Assembly: GCA_002709225.1 (NCBI GenBank)
Contig: PAQH01000007.1
Location: 1 to 64,000, forward strand
Length of the DNA: 64,000 nt
Direction of reading: 5' to 3'
From: Planctomycetaceae bacterium
GTDB taxonomy: Bacteria > Planctomycetota > Planctomycetia > Pirellulales > Pirellulaceae
The notes below the pieces were generated by a model. The model had not been told where the DNA came from. It searched no databases and saw only the letters and a program-made list of their open reading frames with translations. Of this stretch, positions 27,703 through 36,481 are shown piece by piece; position 1 is the first letter of the stretch, and the number at the start of each line of letters is the position of its first letter. Made by a program: the position numbers and the translations under genes.

Positions 27703-29022
27703 TCAGTGAGTCCCGCGACGCGGAACACCGCGACGGTAGCGATACCGAGAATACGCGGCAGGTGTCATTCCTTGTGTCAGTCGCGTCCCGGACCAGATTT
27801 CTACAAAACCAATCTCCCCGCGGAACCCGCGTTCGCCGAAGGCGCCAATACAGAGTGGTGTTGTATTGCGAATCGTTCCTGACGAGAGGTTTCCGAAGGG
27901 CCAGCCTACTAAAGCCAGAGATTTGGTACTGCCGTCGATGTAAACGGATCCGTCACGCTGCCCACTTCCAGTGAAGTGGACGATGAAACAGTGGAAATCA
28001 CCGTCTCGTACATTCAAACGCGCATCGGTTTGGCCGGCCAGACCGGGGAATCCGTTGATCGTACGTAGCTCCCGGTTGGATTGCTGGAACGTGGTTACGC
28101 GGTCCAGGCCAAACTGATCAAACACCAGCCCCACCGCCCAGCCTCGTTGTTCGGCGGTGGCAAGTTTATTGACGATTCCTGGACCCGAATGGCCGTCGGT
28201 CAACTTGGCGTAGAAGACAACGGTAAACGCGTCGCCATGTCCAGCGCCTGCAGCCGTATCGGTTTCGAAGTCAAATGCCGGGGCGTCTTCCAGGGCACCG
28301 CAACACCGCGCGCCAGCGGCTGCAAACACGTAGCTTTGCCGATCCGCCGCGTAGCGGACCTGTTCGCCGACGGTGAGGTCACGGTTTTGGCCCGTGAGGT
28401 CCTGCCAATGTGTGGCCGGGCGAGGACCTGGTTGTGCGGCGTCCAGGGAGAGCAGTAGCGTGCCGATAGGGATACTGAGAGAGGGAGCACGGACCACTGC
28501 GGTTCCCTGCGAGGCGATCAGGCGAATTTGGCCGAGTGACATATCGGCGGGTGAGCGGAAGCTGGTGCGCAGGTCAAGGGTGCCGGGTGGCAGTGGAGCG
28601 GCTTTCTGAAGGATCACTCGATGCGGCTGTGCCGGCAGACCGCTGGCGGTCCAGGCAAGTAACTCGACGGAAAAGGTTGCGGTGCCGGAAACCTGCAGGC
28701 GGAATTCGTGTTTCGTTGAAGGGGCCAGCGGGAGCGGAGCAGAGTCCAGGAAAACTTTGCCCCCATGGAGCGTGGCGACATGCTGGTGGCGTGATGTGGT
28801 CACTTTACAGGGCGTCTGAATACGCTGCCAACACCAGCCGTGGTCTGGCAGACCGTGTTGGAGGTCAGAGACTTTACCGAAGGTGGGGTCGGTGAGCAGA
28901 TTTTCGGCGCTGGCCGCAGGCTGGCTGGACAGGCAGGCGACCACGAGCAATGTCACCAAGAAACCGTTTTCTGACGGACCACCGGCGAGGTGGACGGCAC
29001 GTGTCCTGTTGAATAGGCTCAC
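27703..29022 (-). CDS. Secreted LamG/concanavalin A-like protein
   Basis: A 439-residue exported protein with a signal peptide (FLVTLLVVACLSSQPAASA, about residues 22-40). Residues 41-185 form an N-terminal beta domain (ENLLTDPTFGKVSDL, FRLQVSGTATFSVELLAW), and residues about 190-425 look like a concanavalin A/LamG lectin-like domain: WQDLTGQNRDLT, FTVVFYAKL, GSVYIDGSTKSLA, TTPLCIGAFGERGFRGEIGFVEIWSG. Such domains bind glycans or mediate contacts. The start is GTG at 29022, overlapping the stop of the DUF4838 gene (GTGA), so translation is probably coupled. The pair suggests a carbohydrate-binding partner for the DUF4838 protein. No enzyme motif is seen. Confidence 0.8.
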   Translation of the reverse strand: MSLFNRTRAVHLAGGPSENGFLVTLLVVACLSSQPAASAENLLTDPTFGKVSDLQHGLPDHGWCWQRIQTPCKVTTSRHQHVATLHGGKVFLDSAPLPLAPSTKHEFRLQVSGTATFSVELLAWTASGLPAQPHRVILQKAAPLPPGTLDLRTSFRSPADMSLGQIRLIASQGTAVVRAPSLSIPIGTLLLSLDAAQPGPRPATHWQDLTGQNRDLTVGEQVRYAADRQSYVFAAAGARCCGALEDAPAFDFETDTAAGAGHGDAFTVVFYAKLTDGHSGPGIVNKLATAEQRGWAVGLVFDQFGLDRVTTFQQSNRELRTINGFPGLAGQTDARLNVRDGDFHCFIVHFTGSGQRDGSVYIDGSTKSLALVGWPFGNLSSGTIRNTTPLCIGAFGERGFRGEIGFVEIWSGTRLTQGMTPAAYSRYRYRRGVPRRGTH

Positions 29023-30968
29023 AGAGGTTCTCTGTTTGGTAGTCCGTAGTAGGTCCGGATCGCATTGCGCGCTCGTTCCAGTTTGCCACCTTCGTAATAC
29101 ATGGCCATGCCATGTTTGGCGGCCAAGGCGAACAGTTCGCGTACCATTGTGCGGTACCGTTGCCGCTCCTCGGCGGTGAGTAAAACTTGTTGTTCCGCAA
29201 GTGTTGTTTTAAGGATCCGTGCGCGCCGTGGGGCTTCAATGGCATTCCACCAGACTGGTTCCACGGCGAGCCGCAAAGCGGTGACGGAAATTTTCTCGAC
29301 GCGACGTTTGAGTTCGGGGGTTTTGGCGAGTGTCATGGCCTCCCCAAACAGGCGCACTCCCTTTTCCCCCAGGGCGGCGTCGAGGCCATACCCGCGAGCT
29401 GGTGAGTTAATGTTGCTCATTTTTCCGGAAGCCAGAGCCTGCTCGTGGAAGAGGTCGATCCAACGACGGATCGGCGGCGCAGCTTGTTGGTAATACAACG
29501 CGAGGAACTCATCGATCAGGGGGTCGATCTCGCGGGAAGGGTCCCAGATGAGTGCGGTCATAACGTAAACCCGCAGGTCACTGAGTTCGGTGTTCTCGGC
29601 GCATCCTTGCATGAAGATGCCGCGTCCGTTACTGCGCACAAAGGTCCGGAGGTTATCAGGCTGGGCGCGAAGATTAGGAAACGGCAGCCAGTATTCACGT
29701 GGGTTCATGTCATAGTGCCAGATCAACAGGTGGTCACAAGCTTTCCGCCAACCGGCCAGATAGTTTCCGAACTCGACGTTATCGGGACTGCGCGCGTCGT
29801 TGAGGCCGTAGAGGATGCTGCAGTGATAGGTGGCGACTTGCACCTTGACATTGGGTAAGGATTTCGTCTTCCGGGGCGGCATCATGGAAAACGCGTAAGC
29901 CTCGGTGCCAACCCACAAGTCGGGGCGTTTCTCGGCGATGTCGGCGGCCACGCGGTTGACAAAGTCAAGGATGACCGCCGAGGGTGGACCGTTGCGTACT
30001 TTTTGGGGATCAACGCCCAGGGGATTTGTTGCGACAGGGATATCTTCCGGACCGTCGCCTTCACGTTGCACGGTGATGCAGCGTGTGCAACTACAGACTC
30101 CACCATTGTCGTTTTGTGCCAATGGGATGGTGGTTCCCTGGCTGAAGCCGTCGAGGTTCTGCAGCAGTTGCGCTGCGACGGTGCGATGCACCAGCGGGTG
30201 AGTGAGACAAGGTTGCAGGGGACTCCGCTGGCCATCGATCAGAGCATAGCATTCGGGGTGATCCCGAAACGGTAACTGGAAGAGGAAGTTGTTGTGGAGG
30301 AAGACGCCGCCATGAGCCTCACCTCCTAAGTGCGGCCCCATCCGCTGATTTTGTGGGGCGTACCGACTGGCCGTATTCTGGCGGCGTCGCGCCGCAAACG
30401 CAGGGTCCTTACTGATTTCGTTCTTCGCATAGTGCCGGTAGGCGAACGGCGGGTTGTAGGACCGATCGACCTTGCGAAGCAGGTTTGTCACAGGTACTAG
30501 AGGGACATGCGTTACCTCCGCTGTCAAGAACCGGATGCCGAGGTAGTCCTCGAGGAATGTGTAAACCCCATACAGGGTGCCACGCGGCCGGCCACCGAGA
30601 ATTGCGATGTTCTTGGCGGTGATGACGATGCGCAATTCCTCCAGGGCGTACTGTCGCTCCATTGTGAAACCCAGGCTGCTGTCGCGGAGGGCTGTGCTGG
30701 GGCCGATGAAAATATGGCCGCCAGCTTTTTCAGGACTCTTGTGGATAGGCAACACGATGCCTGTTGCCCGGTGGAAATAGTGCTGGAACTCTTGTGCCGC
30801 GTACGTCTCCGAGGGAATTGGTGTGCTAGAAACGCGAATCGCCCAGTCGCGGAGGGCGTCTATTGAGAGAGAGGACTGGCGCGCGGAAAGGGGCGCGGCG
30901 AAAATCGCGACGATCACCAAGAAAACGCTGTGGCGTACGATAGGGAAACGTCGTTTGTAGTGTTGCAT
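29019..30968 (-). CDS. Secreted DUF4838 glycosidase-like protein (GH67-like N-terminal domain)
   Basis: A 649-residue exported protein. Signal peptide about residues 10-29 (FLVIVAIFAAPLSARQ). Residues 35-165 form the alpha/beta domain seen at the N-terminus of GH67 alpha-glucuronidases and related families (YAAQEFQHYFHRATGIVLPI, HIFIGPS, ITAKNIAILGGRPRGTLYGVYTFLEDYLGIRFLT). The centre is a DUF4838 TIM-barrel-like domain: PLAQNDNGGVCSCTRC, ILDFVNRVAADIAEKRPDLWVGTEAYA, HLLIWHYDMNPREYWLPFPNL, NGRGIFMQGCAENTELSDLRVYVMTALIWDP. C-terminal helices follow. Activity for this group is unproven; glycan hydrolysis is inferred. It heads an operon with the LamG gene (four-base overlap) and is divergent from the DUF1801 gene. 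Confidence 0.88.
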   Translation of the reverse strand: MQHYKRRFPIVRHSVFLVIVAIFAAPLSARQSSLSIDALRDWAIRVSSTPIPSETYAAQEFQHYFHRATGIVLPIHKSPEKAGGHIFIGPSTALRDSSLGFTMERQYALEELRIVITAKNIAILGGRPRGTLYGVYTFLEDYLGIRFLTAEVTHVPLVPVTNLLRKVDRSYNPPFAYRHYAKNEISKDPAFAARRRQNTASRYAPQNQRMGPHLGGEAHGGVFLHNNFLFQLPFRDHPECYALIDGQRSPLQPCLTHPLVHRTVAAQLLQNLDGFSQGTTIPLAQNDNGGVCSCTRCITVQREGDGPEDIPVATNPLGVDPQKVRNGPPSAVILDFVNRVAADIAEKRPDLWVGTEAYAFSMMPPRKTKSLPNVKVQVATYHCSILYGLNDARSPDNVEFGNYLAGWRKACDHLLIWHYDMNPREYWLPFPNLRAQPDNLRTFVRSNGRGIFMQGCAENTELSDLRVYVMTALIWDPSREIDPLIDEFLALYYQQAAPPIRRWIDLFHEQALASGKMSNINSPARGYGLDAALGEKGVRLFGEAMTLAKTPELKRRVEKISVTALRLAVEPVWWNAIEAPRRARILKTTLAEQQVLLTAEERQRYRTMVRELFALAAKHGMAMYYEGGKLERARNAIRTYYGLPNREPL

Positions 30969-31162
30969 GAATCGTTACGGTGCGTGAGGGCTGGGAAAGC
31001 GGGTGCGTGTTTCTTTCGGCACTCCGCGAAACAACACCGGGCAAGGGCAGTATCAGAGTCTACGCGTGTTTCGTCAAATACTGTTGCTGCAAAAACCTCG
31101 TTGCTGGGGCAAAACACTGTCGTAGACCGCCCTGGGGCAGGGGCAGTAGCGACTCCGACGCG

Positions 31163-31192
31163 CTGTCAGCGTGTAAAGCAGGTTGCTACAAT
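31163..31192 (+). promoter_or_regulatory. Likely promoter placing the RNA start at a GTG/ATG start codon
   Basis: CTGTCA at 31163-31168 (four of six -35 bases) and TACAAT at 31187-31192 (five of six -10 bases) are 18 bases apart. The predicted RNA start falls on the GTGATG at 31199-31204, so the mRNA of the DUF1801 gene may be leaderless. No Shine-Dalgarno sequence is visible before that start. Confidence 0.5.
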
Positions 31193-31201
31193 GTGGGCGT
31201 G

Positions 31202-31783
31202 ATGTTAGCCAAACCGCAGACCGTCGACTCATACCTTGCCGGCTTGCCTGAGGAACGCCGAGAGGCACTTCAGGTGGTGCGGCAAACGATCCTGAAAAAC
31301 CTGCACCAGGGTTATCAAGAAGGTATCCAGTACGGCATGATTGGCTACTACGTGCCGCATGCCATTTACCCGTCTGGCTATCATGCCGATCCGCAACAAC
31401 CATTACCTTTCGCGGGGCTGGCGTCGCAAAAGAACCATATGGCGATCTACCTGATGTCGGTATACGGCGATCCCGACCTGGGACACTGGTTTCGCGACGC
31501 CTGGGTGAAGGCGGGCAAACGGCTCGATATGGGCAAGTCCTGCGTGCGTTTCAAGGCGATTGAAGCGGTGCCACTGGAGGTGGTCGCCGAGACGATTCGC
31601 CGTGTACCCGTGTCTCGCTTCATCGAACAATATGAAGCGTCGCGGTCGTCCACTTCATCGGCAAAGCGGAAGGTTGCCACCAAGCGAGCACTCAGTGCAC
31701 GCAAGACAAGCCCCAAACGGAGTGCGTCGAAGGGTGGTGAAAAGAAGAGGGTTCGACGGAAAAAGTCGAAAGGGTCGGCGTGA
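31202..31783 (+). CDS. DUF1801 (YdhG-like) protein with lysine-rich C-terminal tail
   Basis: A 193-residue cytoplasmic protein. Residues 1-145 are a DUF1801 domain: VDSYLAGLPEERREALQVVRQTILKNL, EGIQYGMIGYYVPH, LPFAGLASQKNHMAIYLM, GKSCVRFKAIEAVPLEVVAETIRRVPVSRFIEQYE. The family is widespread and of unknown function. The last 45 residues or so are a very basic Ser/Lys/Arg/Ala tail with KRK, KRA, PKRSASKGGEKKR and RRKKSK clusters, like the tails of histone H1-like bacterial proteins. The tail could bind nucleic acid; this is inference. ATG 31202 is used, with GTG 31199 as an equal choice. The open frame reaches back to 30980 but without family likeness. Confidence 0.85.
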   Translation: MLAKPQTVDSYLAGLPEERREALQVVRQTILKNLHQGYQEGIQYGMIGYYVPHAIYPSGYHADPQQPLPFAGLASQKNHMAIYLMSVYGDPDLGHWFRDAWVKAGKRLDMGKSCVRFKAIEAVPLEVVAETIRRVPVSRFIEQYEASRSSTSSAKRKVATKRALSARKTSPKRSASKGGEKKRVRRKKSKGSA

Positions 31784-31929
31784 AGTATCGTATGGCAGGG
31801 TGTGTAACCGGGTAGGGGAAACGGCGGGGGGAGAGTATCGGTTCGCGGTATTTCGTAGGTCGTCCCGGCGATTGTCAGGAGCGGGCCTGGGTATTGTGTA
31901 GCAGCAACGGTTATGGGGAGCTCAAAGCA

Positions 31930-32952
31930 ATGACGACGGACGCCGGGGTCTCTGGTTGGGTAGTGGTGCTGTGCCTTTGGGGGCTGCTTTGGAGCAACGC
32001 GACGGGACAGGATCCAGCCCAGGACTATGCACGGCTTGCCAAGCAGCTCAAGGTTCGCGAACTGAAGACACTGATGTTCGCCAAGTACAATAATGTCAAT
32101 CTGATGAAGCTGGAGGAGTTTCTCGAAAAGTATCCCGACGCGCCCGAACGAGAGAAGGTACTGTACTTGCGGGCATATTCAATCTGGAGCCTACACCGTT
32201 ACAACGAGGCGGGGCCGGCTTACGCGGCGCTCCTGAAAGAATTTCCGGAAACGCGGTTTGCGCGTCTGGCCCGAATACGGGAGGCGGCGTCCTATCTGTT
32301 TAGTGGTCAGCCGGCACTGGCGCTGCCGCGACTCCAGTCGCTGCAAAAAGACTATCCGGATCGTCCCGAAATGTACGCGCGGGAATTGGCTTACGCGCTT
32401 TCTCGAGTTGGCAAGCAGAAGGAGGCCAATACATTTATGGACGATGTCGAGGCGGAGTTGCTCTTTCGGAAACGAGAGCGTTTGCTGCCCCGCATCAAGA
32501 GTCATTTCGACAAGATCCGGATGGTGGGCAAACCGTTGCCCGCTTTCGATGTGAAGGACCATCGATCGGGTGATCCGATTAATCCCGCCCGACTCAAAGG
32601 TAAAGTAGTGTTGATCGATTTCTGGGCGACGTGGTGCCGGCCCTGCCTTGCGGAGTTGCCGTACGTGCAGGCTGCGCACCGAGATTTGGCAGCGCGCGGC
32701 TTTGTGGTGTTCGGTGTCAGTTTGGACGAGAGCCAGCAGCGGATGGAAGCGATGGTGTCCAAACGAAAGATGGACTGGTTGCATCACTATGACGGAAAAA
32801 AGTGGAAAAACGAGCTTGCCGTGGTGTTTGACGTCCACAGTATCCCAGCCAGTCTGCTGGTTGACCGCCGTGGAGTCGTGCGGGCGGTAAACCTGCGAGG
32901 AAAGGAACTGGCTGAAGTTGCGGGGGCGCTGTTGCAGGAGGAGGCGCAGTAA
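31930..32952 (+). CDS. Exported TPR-containing thioredoxin-like (TlpA/ResA-type) protein
   Basis: A 340-residue exported protein with a signal peptide (about residues 8-27, VVVLCLWGLLWSNATGQ). Residues about 50-190 are helical TPR-like repeats (LEEFLEKYPDAPEREKVLYLRAYSIWSLHRYNEA; PAYAALLKEFPETRFARLAR). Residues about 198-340 are a thioredoxin fold of the AhpC/TSA-TlpA class: VGKPLPAFDVKD, VVLIDFWATWCRPC with redox cysteines 236 and 239, GVSLDESQQRMEA, and the cis-Pro loop in VHSIPASLLVD. It should act as a thiol-disulfide oxidoreductase outside the cytoplasm, perhaps in cytochrome maturation, which would fit a region rich in heme-binding-like proteins; that link is inference. The ATG 31930 follows a GGGGAG element. 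Confidence 0.9.
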   Translation: MTTDAGVSGWVVVLCLWGLLWSNATGQDPAQDYARLAKQLKVRELKTLMFAKYNNVNLMKLEEFLEKYPDAPEREKVLYLRAYSIWSLHRYNEAGPAYAALLKEFPETRFARLARIREAASYLFSGQPALALPRLQSLQKDYPDRPEMYARELAYALSRVGKQKEANTFMDDVEAELLFRKRERLLPRIKSHFDKIRMVGKPLPAFDVKDHRSGDPINPARLKGKVVLIDFWATWCRPCLAELPYVQAAHRDLAARGFVVFGVSLDESQQRMEAMVSKRKMDWLHHYDGKKWKNELAVVFDVHSIPASLLVDRRGVVRAVNLRGKELAEVAGALLQEEAQ

Positions 32953-33085
32953 GCGGCTGTGCTGGTAAGACCCACGCCCCGCTGCGCACGGTGAACTGGC
33001 GTCGAAATCGTGGAGAGCACGTTGTCGACGCGGCGGGACCGCGGAGTCCATGCTGCGCGGGGGCATGATCGCTGGAACAACCGAC

Positions 33086-33091
33086 GAGGAG
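33086..33091 (+). promoter_or_regulatory. Shine-Dalgarno site that fixes a GTG start
   Basis: GAGGAG ends six bases before the GTG at 33098. The upstream in-frame ATGs at 33050 and 33065 have no comparable site, so the GTG is the better start for the M23-like gene. Confidence 0.7.
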
Positions 33092-33097
33092 ACTAGC

Positions 33098-33916
33098 GTG
33101 TCACAGATGTTGTTGTGGTGGGTGACCTATTTGCCACTGCTGACGCCGCTGGCCGTGGGGTCGGGCGATGCTGCCGTAAACCGTTCCCGGACGCTGCCAT
33201 CAAGAGAGCGGAAAGCCGCGTTCGCGGGTCTTCCTGATATCGAGACGTTTCAAGGGTCCCGCTCCGATCGCTTCTTGGTCGATCTGAAGCAGGTGCGTAC
33301 CGGGCATCCCTATAAAGGCGTCCGGGCGGAACGGCCACACACGGGTGCGCATATCTATTTTCGACCGTTGTTAAAGCGGCTTAAGGCCACGGACGTGCAA
33401 CGGTATCCGGCAATTTATGCGGTCGCGGATGGGGTGGTGACACGCATCGACTATTCGTTTCGGTTGCGTGAAATTTACGTGTCCGCACTCAAACGCCGCG
33501 TGGCGAACAGACGGTATGGGATTGGCTTGGCGTTCGCGCAGATGGATGGCGCGCCGGTCGAAATGCACTACAGCATCGAGCCCTTTGTCGACCCCGGAGA
33601 CGTCAAGTTTTACGATCCATTTATTCTCATTCGCGTTGGACAGCGGGTGAAAAAGGGACAAGTGATTGCGCGGATGTATCTGCCTGACGATCCCCGCGTC
33701 GCTGAGAATTCCCATATTCACTTCAATCTGCTGGGTGGACGGCGGCGTCACTTTCAGTCACCGTCGATTTTCGACGAGCGTATCGTGCGAGCGTTTCATG
33801 CGAGCTGGGACCGGAGACGCGGTGTAGATGGAGGTGTGCGGATGCCTCCCTGTATGGGATATCGACTCGGCCGGGACGAAAATCCTTTCCAGCAGAGAGC
33901 TGTCGATCGTTTGTAG
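33098..33916 (+). CDS. Exported M23-like (LytM/lipoyl-fold) peptidase-type protein
   Basis: A 272-residue protein. From the GTG start a signal segment follows at once (MLLWWVTYLPLLTPLAVG). The core has the M23 layout: HTGAHIYFRP in the place of the HxGxD zinc segment, YAVADGVVTRIDYS, IRVGQRVKKGQVIARM, and the terminal HxH in NSHIHFNLLGG. M23 enzymes cut peptidoglycan cross-links or glycine-rich peptides. The first zinc motif is not canonical (HTGAHIYF, no clear D), so the protein could be a non-catalytic M23 homolog. It follows the thioredoxin-like gene by about 145 bases. The C-terminus is somewhat ragged (PPCMGYRLGRDENPFQQR) but stays open. Confidence 0.72.
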   Translation: MSQMLLWWVTYLPLLTPLAVGSGDAAVNRSRTLPSRERKAAFAGLPDIETFQGSRSDRFLVDLKQVRTGHPYKGVRAERPHTGAHIYFRPLLKRLKATDVQRYPAIYAVADGVVTRIDYSFRLREIYVSALKRRVANRRYGIGLAFAQMDGAPVEMHYSIEPFVDPGDVKFYDPFILIRVGQRVKKGQVIARMYLPDDPRVAENSHIHFNLLGGRRRHFQSPSIFDERIVRAFHASWDRRRGVDGGVRMPPCMGYRLGRDENPFQQRAVDRL

Positions 33917-33993
33917 TGTGGTAAGGATCGGCCGGTATCGTGTCCGACGTGGATGGAACTGCAGCCTCGCTTCTAGAACACTGGGGAATAGAT

Positions 33994-34887
33994 ATGCAGT
34001 TGAGCCTGTTTTCGGTGAGTTATGCGGGCTTCTGGGGGCAGCACACGTTGGCCTTGCCGGAAATCATTGCGAAAGCGGCGAAGTTGGGTTACAGCGGGGT
34101 CATGTTGGCCGGTAAGCGTCCCCATCTCTCGGCGCTTGATTATACGGATGACATGGTGGCCGAACTGCGGCGCACCCTGGGCCAGCAGGGATTGCGTTGT
34201 TTGGTGGTTGGCGGGTATGTGAATCTGGCGCCCACGGTTGCGGCTGAGGTACCCTATTTGGAAATGCAGATTGGCTACGTTGAGGGGCTGGCTCGCCTCG
34301 CGGGCGCGCTGGACTGCTCCGTGGTACGGGTGTTTTCCGCGTATAGTTCACCGAGCGAACAGCCTCAGGCTATTTGGCGGGAAATGGTGAAATCGCTTCA
34401 GGAGATGTGCGATCGCGCGGCCGCATTCGGAGTGACAATTGCCATTCAGAATCATCACGATCTCGGTGTGCACAGTGACGTGTTGCTCGAATTGTTGACC
34501 GACGTGGATCGGGCGAATTGTAAAGCGGGATTCGATGCCTGGGCGCCTGCATTGTGTGGTGAAGAATTGTACGAGGCTGCCCGTAAGATGGCGCCCCACA
34601 CGGTGATTACCACCAACGCGGATTACGTCCGCCTGCCGCGTTATTCCTATCAACCGGCGTTGGTAAATTATCAACGCACGGAGCCAGATTGGGTGCGGGC
34701 GGTCAAGTTTGGTGAGGGCTTTATCGATCTGAAAGCATTCTTTCAGGGGCTCCGCGACGGTGGGTTCGACGGGATCGCGAATTACGAGATGTGTTCACCG
34801 ATACGTGGGGGTGGCACTCTGGAAAACCTCGATGCGTACGCGGCACAGTATGTCATGTGGATGCGTAGCCTGGGGTTTGCGGGTTAA
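33994..34887 (+). CDS. Sugar phosphate isomerase/epimerase (xylose isomerase-like TIM barrel)
   Basis: A 297-residue cytoplasmic TIM-barrel protein of the AP_endonuc_2 class. Motifs: MQLSLFSVSYAGFW first strand, LGYSGVMLAGKRPHLSAL, VRVFSAYSS, the AIQNHHDLGVHSDVLLELLTDVD strand with metal-binding His, KAGFDAWAPALCG, and DGIANYEMCSP with the late Glu. The position that is often Glu in metal-dependent members (A-I-E-N-H) reads Gln here (AIQNHH). Such enzymes isomerise or epimerise keto sugars or inosose derivatives; in Planctomycetes they often stand near Gfo/Idh/MocA genes. The ATG at 33994 has a GGGGAA site; the longer frame from 33940 has no likeness to the family. It overlaps the convergent propeller gene by four bases. 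Confidence 0.88.
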   Translation: MQLSLFSVSYAGFWGQHTLALPEIIAKAAKLGYSGVMLAGKRPHLSALDYTDDMVAELRRTLGQQGLRCLVVGGYVNLAPTVAAEVPYLEMQIGYVEGLARLAGALDCSVVRVFSAYSSPSEQPQAIWREMVKSLQEMCDRAAAFGVTIAIQNHHDLGVHSDVLLELLTDVDRANCKAGFDAWAPALCGEELYEAARKMAPHTVITTNADYVRLPRYSYQPALVNYQRTEPDWVRAVKFGEGFIDLKAFFQGLRDGGFDGIANYEMCSPIRGGGTLENLDAYAAQYVMWMRSLGFAG

Positions 34888-35642
34888 TGTCCGCTGCTGA
34901 CGATTCGGACGAAGAGTAGCTTGGCCGCGTCGCGGTGATTGACCAGTAACGTCTGCTTGTCGAAACGTGCCAAATCCTGGAGTTCGAAATCCGCCTGGCC
35001 TCGCACCAACGACTGAAGGTCGAAACGAGGGTTAATGCGGTAGAAGTCGCGCCCGTGTGAATGTATTTGAAACTGGTCGGTGTCCGGCAGATACTCCAGG
35101 CCTTGAATGCCAAAGGGCGAGCGAAAGGCAACCCGGTGAGTCTTGACGTGTTTGAAATGCGCGTCGAACTGGACGATGGTGTCAGGGTGGTCGTCGTCGA
35201 AATAGGATGCCGCCAAATAGAAATGGTTCCGGCGGTACGCAATCCCACCGGCACAAATCGCAAAATGTGTGCTGACGTCGTGTTGTTGTAGCAGCTGGAA
35301 GGTCCGCGGGTCGTAGACGTGCACCCGTTGGATGGGTGAGCCTGTGGGCTCGCAGCCACTGACGGCACAGTAGAGTCTTCCGGCAACCCAGGTGATTCCT
35401 CCATGGTGGTACTTTTGCCTGGAACCGGTTTTGAGCAGCGCGCCGTTGAGGTCGTATTTGAAAAGCTGCTGCGTGTTCTGCACGTACAGGTACTTGCCGT
35501 CAGTGGCAATACCCTGTTGGCCATCGTCGGTCGGGATGGAGAGTGATCGTATCTGTTTCATGCGGAGTTGTTCAGCGGGTTGCGCTGCGGAAAGCGATAC
35601 CAGCGAAAGGAACAAGGTGTGGAACTGCAGGCGGAAAAGCAT
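34884..35642 (-). CDS. Secreted beta-propeller-like protein of unknown function
   Basis: A 252-residue exported protein. A signal peptide (MLFRLQFHTLFLSLVSLSAAQ) precedes short repeats of the kind found in six- or seven-bladed propellers: GIATDGKYLYVQNTQQLFKYDLNGALLK, GGITWVAGRLYCAVSG, GGIAYRRNHFYLAAS, TIVQFDAHFKHVKTHRV, FGIQGLEYLPDTDQFQIHSHG. No catalytic motif is seen; binding or scaffolding is likely. The ATG 35642 is used; the frame runs up to 35702 without sense. Relatives are often annotated as hypothetical proteins in Planctomycetes. Confidence 0.75.
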   Translation of the reverse strand: MLFRLQFHTLFLSLVSLSAAQPAEQLRMKQIRSLSIPTDDGQQGIATDGKYLYVQNTQQLFKYDLNGALLKTGSRQKYHHGGITWVAGRLYCAVSGCEPTGSPIQRVHVYDPRTFQLLQQHDVSTHFAICAGGIAYRRNHFYLAASYFDDDHPDTIVQFDAHFKHVKTHRVAFRSPFGIQGLEYLPDTDQFQIHSHGRDFYRINPRFDLQSLVRGQADFELQDLARFDKQTLLVNHRDAAKLLFVRIVSSGH

Positions 35643-35917
35643 GGGAGTGTCTCGTGAACAGCACCGTCTGGGGGGCGGTTGTCGATCTCGTGGAAGGGGC
35701 ACCTAAGCCAGAACAAACAGTCCAAGGCAACGTTTTTCGATCGTAAGGGGCCACGCCACCCCCTCAATGGTCTGCCGTGGATATTTTGGCCTCCCGGTGA
35801 TCGTGATGACATGAGAAGTCGCGAGGTGGATCAGCCGCGAGCGGGGTTCGCATTCCGGCGTCAGCACAGGGGAATGAGAAACGTGTCAGCAGCGGCGTCG
35901 GGCGGACATCTCTCAGG

Positions 35918-36280
35918 TTACACGATACCGCCCGCGAACGCTGCCATCATTATGGGGATTGCCAAAGCCAGTAGAACTCCCAGCGCAATCGCCGACCCGA
36001 TATGCAATCCGGCGCGGGGATGTTTCCGAGATAACAGGATTAATCCGTAGATCAGCTGACCGGGGGCAATCAACTGGCACGCTCCGATGTACGCCAGCGT
36101 GGGATATGCCAATGCGCCAAGTGGCCCCATGTTGTAAACCGTCATGAACCAGACGGGTACACACGGGATAAACAGTAGCGGAGGCCAGATTGTCCAGATC
36201 GGATGCCAAGGCGTCTGTGCGGCGGCCTCAGGCTCCGTTGGGGCGGGACTGGCACTTCCAGTGGGATTTCCGGGTTTCAT
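35918..36280 (-). CDS. Small multi-span membrane protein
   Basis: A 120-residue protein. After a 25-residue Pro/Ala-rich soluble stretch (GNPTGSASPAPTEPEAAAQ) come three hydrophobic segments (about 30-52, 55-85 and 92-118: WPPLLFIPCVPVWFMTVY, YIGACQLIAPGQLIYGLILL, IALGVLLALAIPIMMAAFAG). The ATG 36280 follows an AGAAAGG ribosome site. The basic SRKHPR loop between helices two and three suggests a cytoplasmic loop there. No family is recognised. It is flanked by gaps of about 275 and 200 bases and seems to be a single gene. Confidence 0.72.
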   Translation of the reverse strand: MKPGNPTGSASPAPTEPEAAAQTPWHPIWTIWPPLLFIPCVPVWFMTVYNMGPLGALAYPTLAYIGACQLIAPGQLIYGLILLSRKHPRAGLHIGSAIALGVLLALAIPIMMAAFAGGIV

Positions 36281-36481
36281 GTTGACCTTTCTCTTTTCCG
36301 ATTCGGGCGGCAGGCGGGAATCACAAGCGGTAGTCTCAAAGACGCTCGTGCTTCGCGAATGCGACCTGGCATCACACGATCAGCGGGGTGACGATAACGA
36401 TGGGGTACTCTCGACCCTCGGTGGGTAGGTTCGAGGTAGCCGCGGGCGGAATCCGTTACCCGCGACCCGGCGAAGTTGGGC

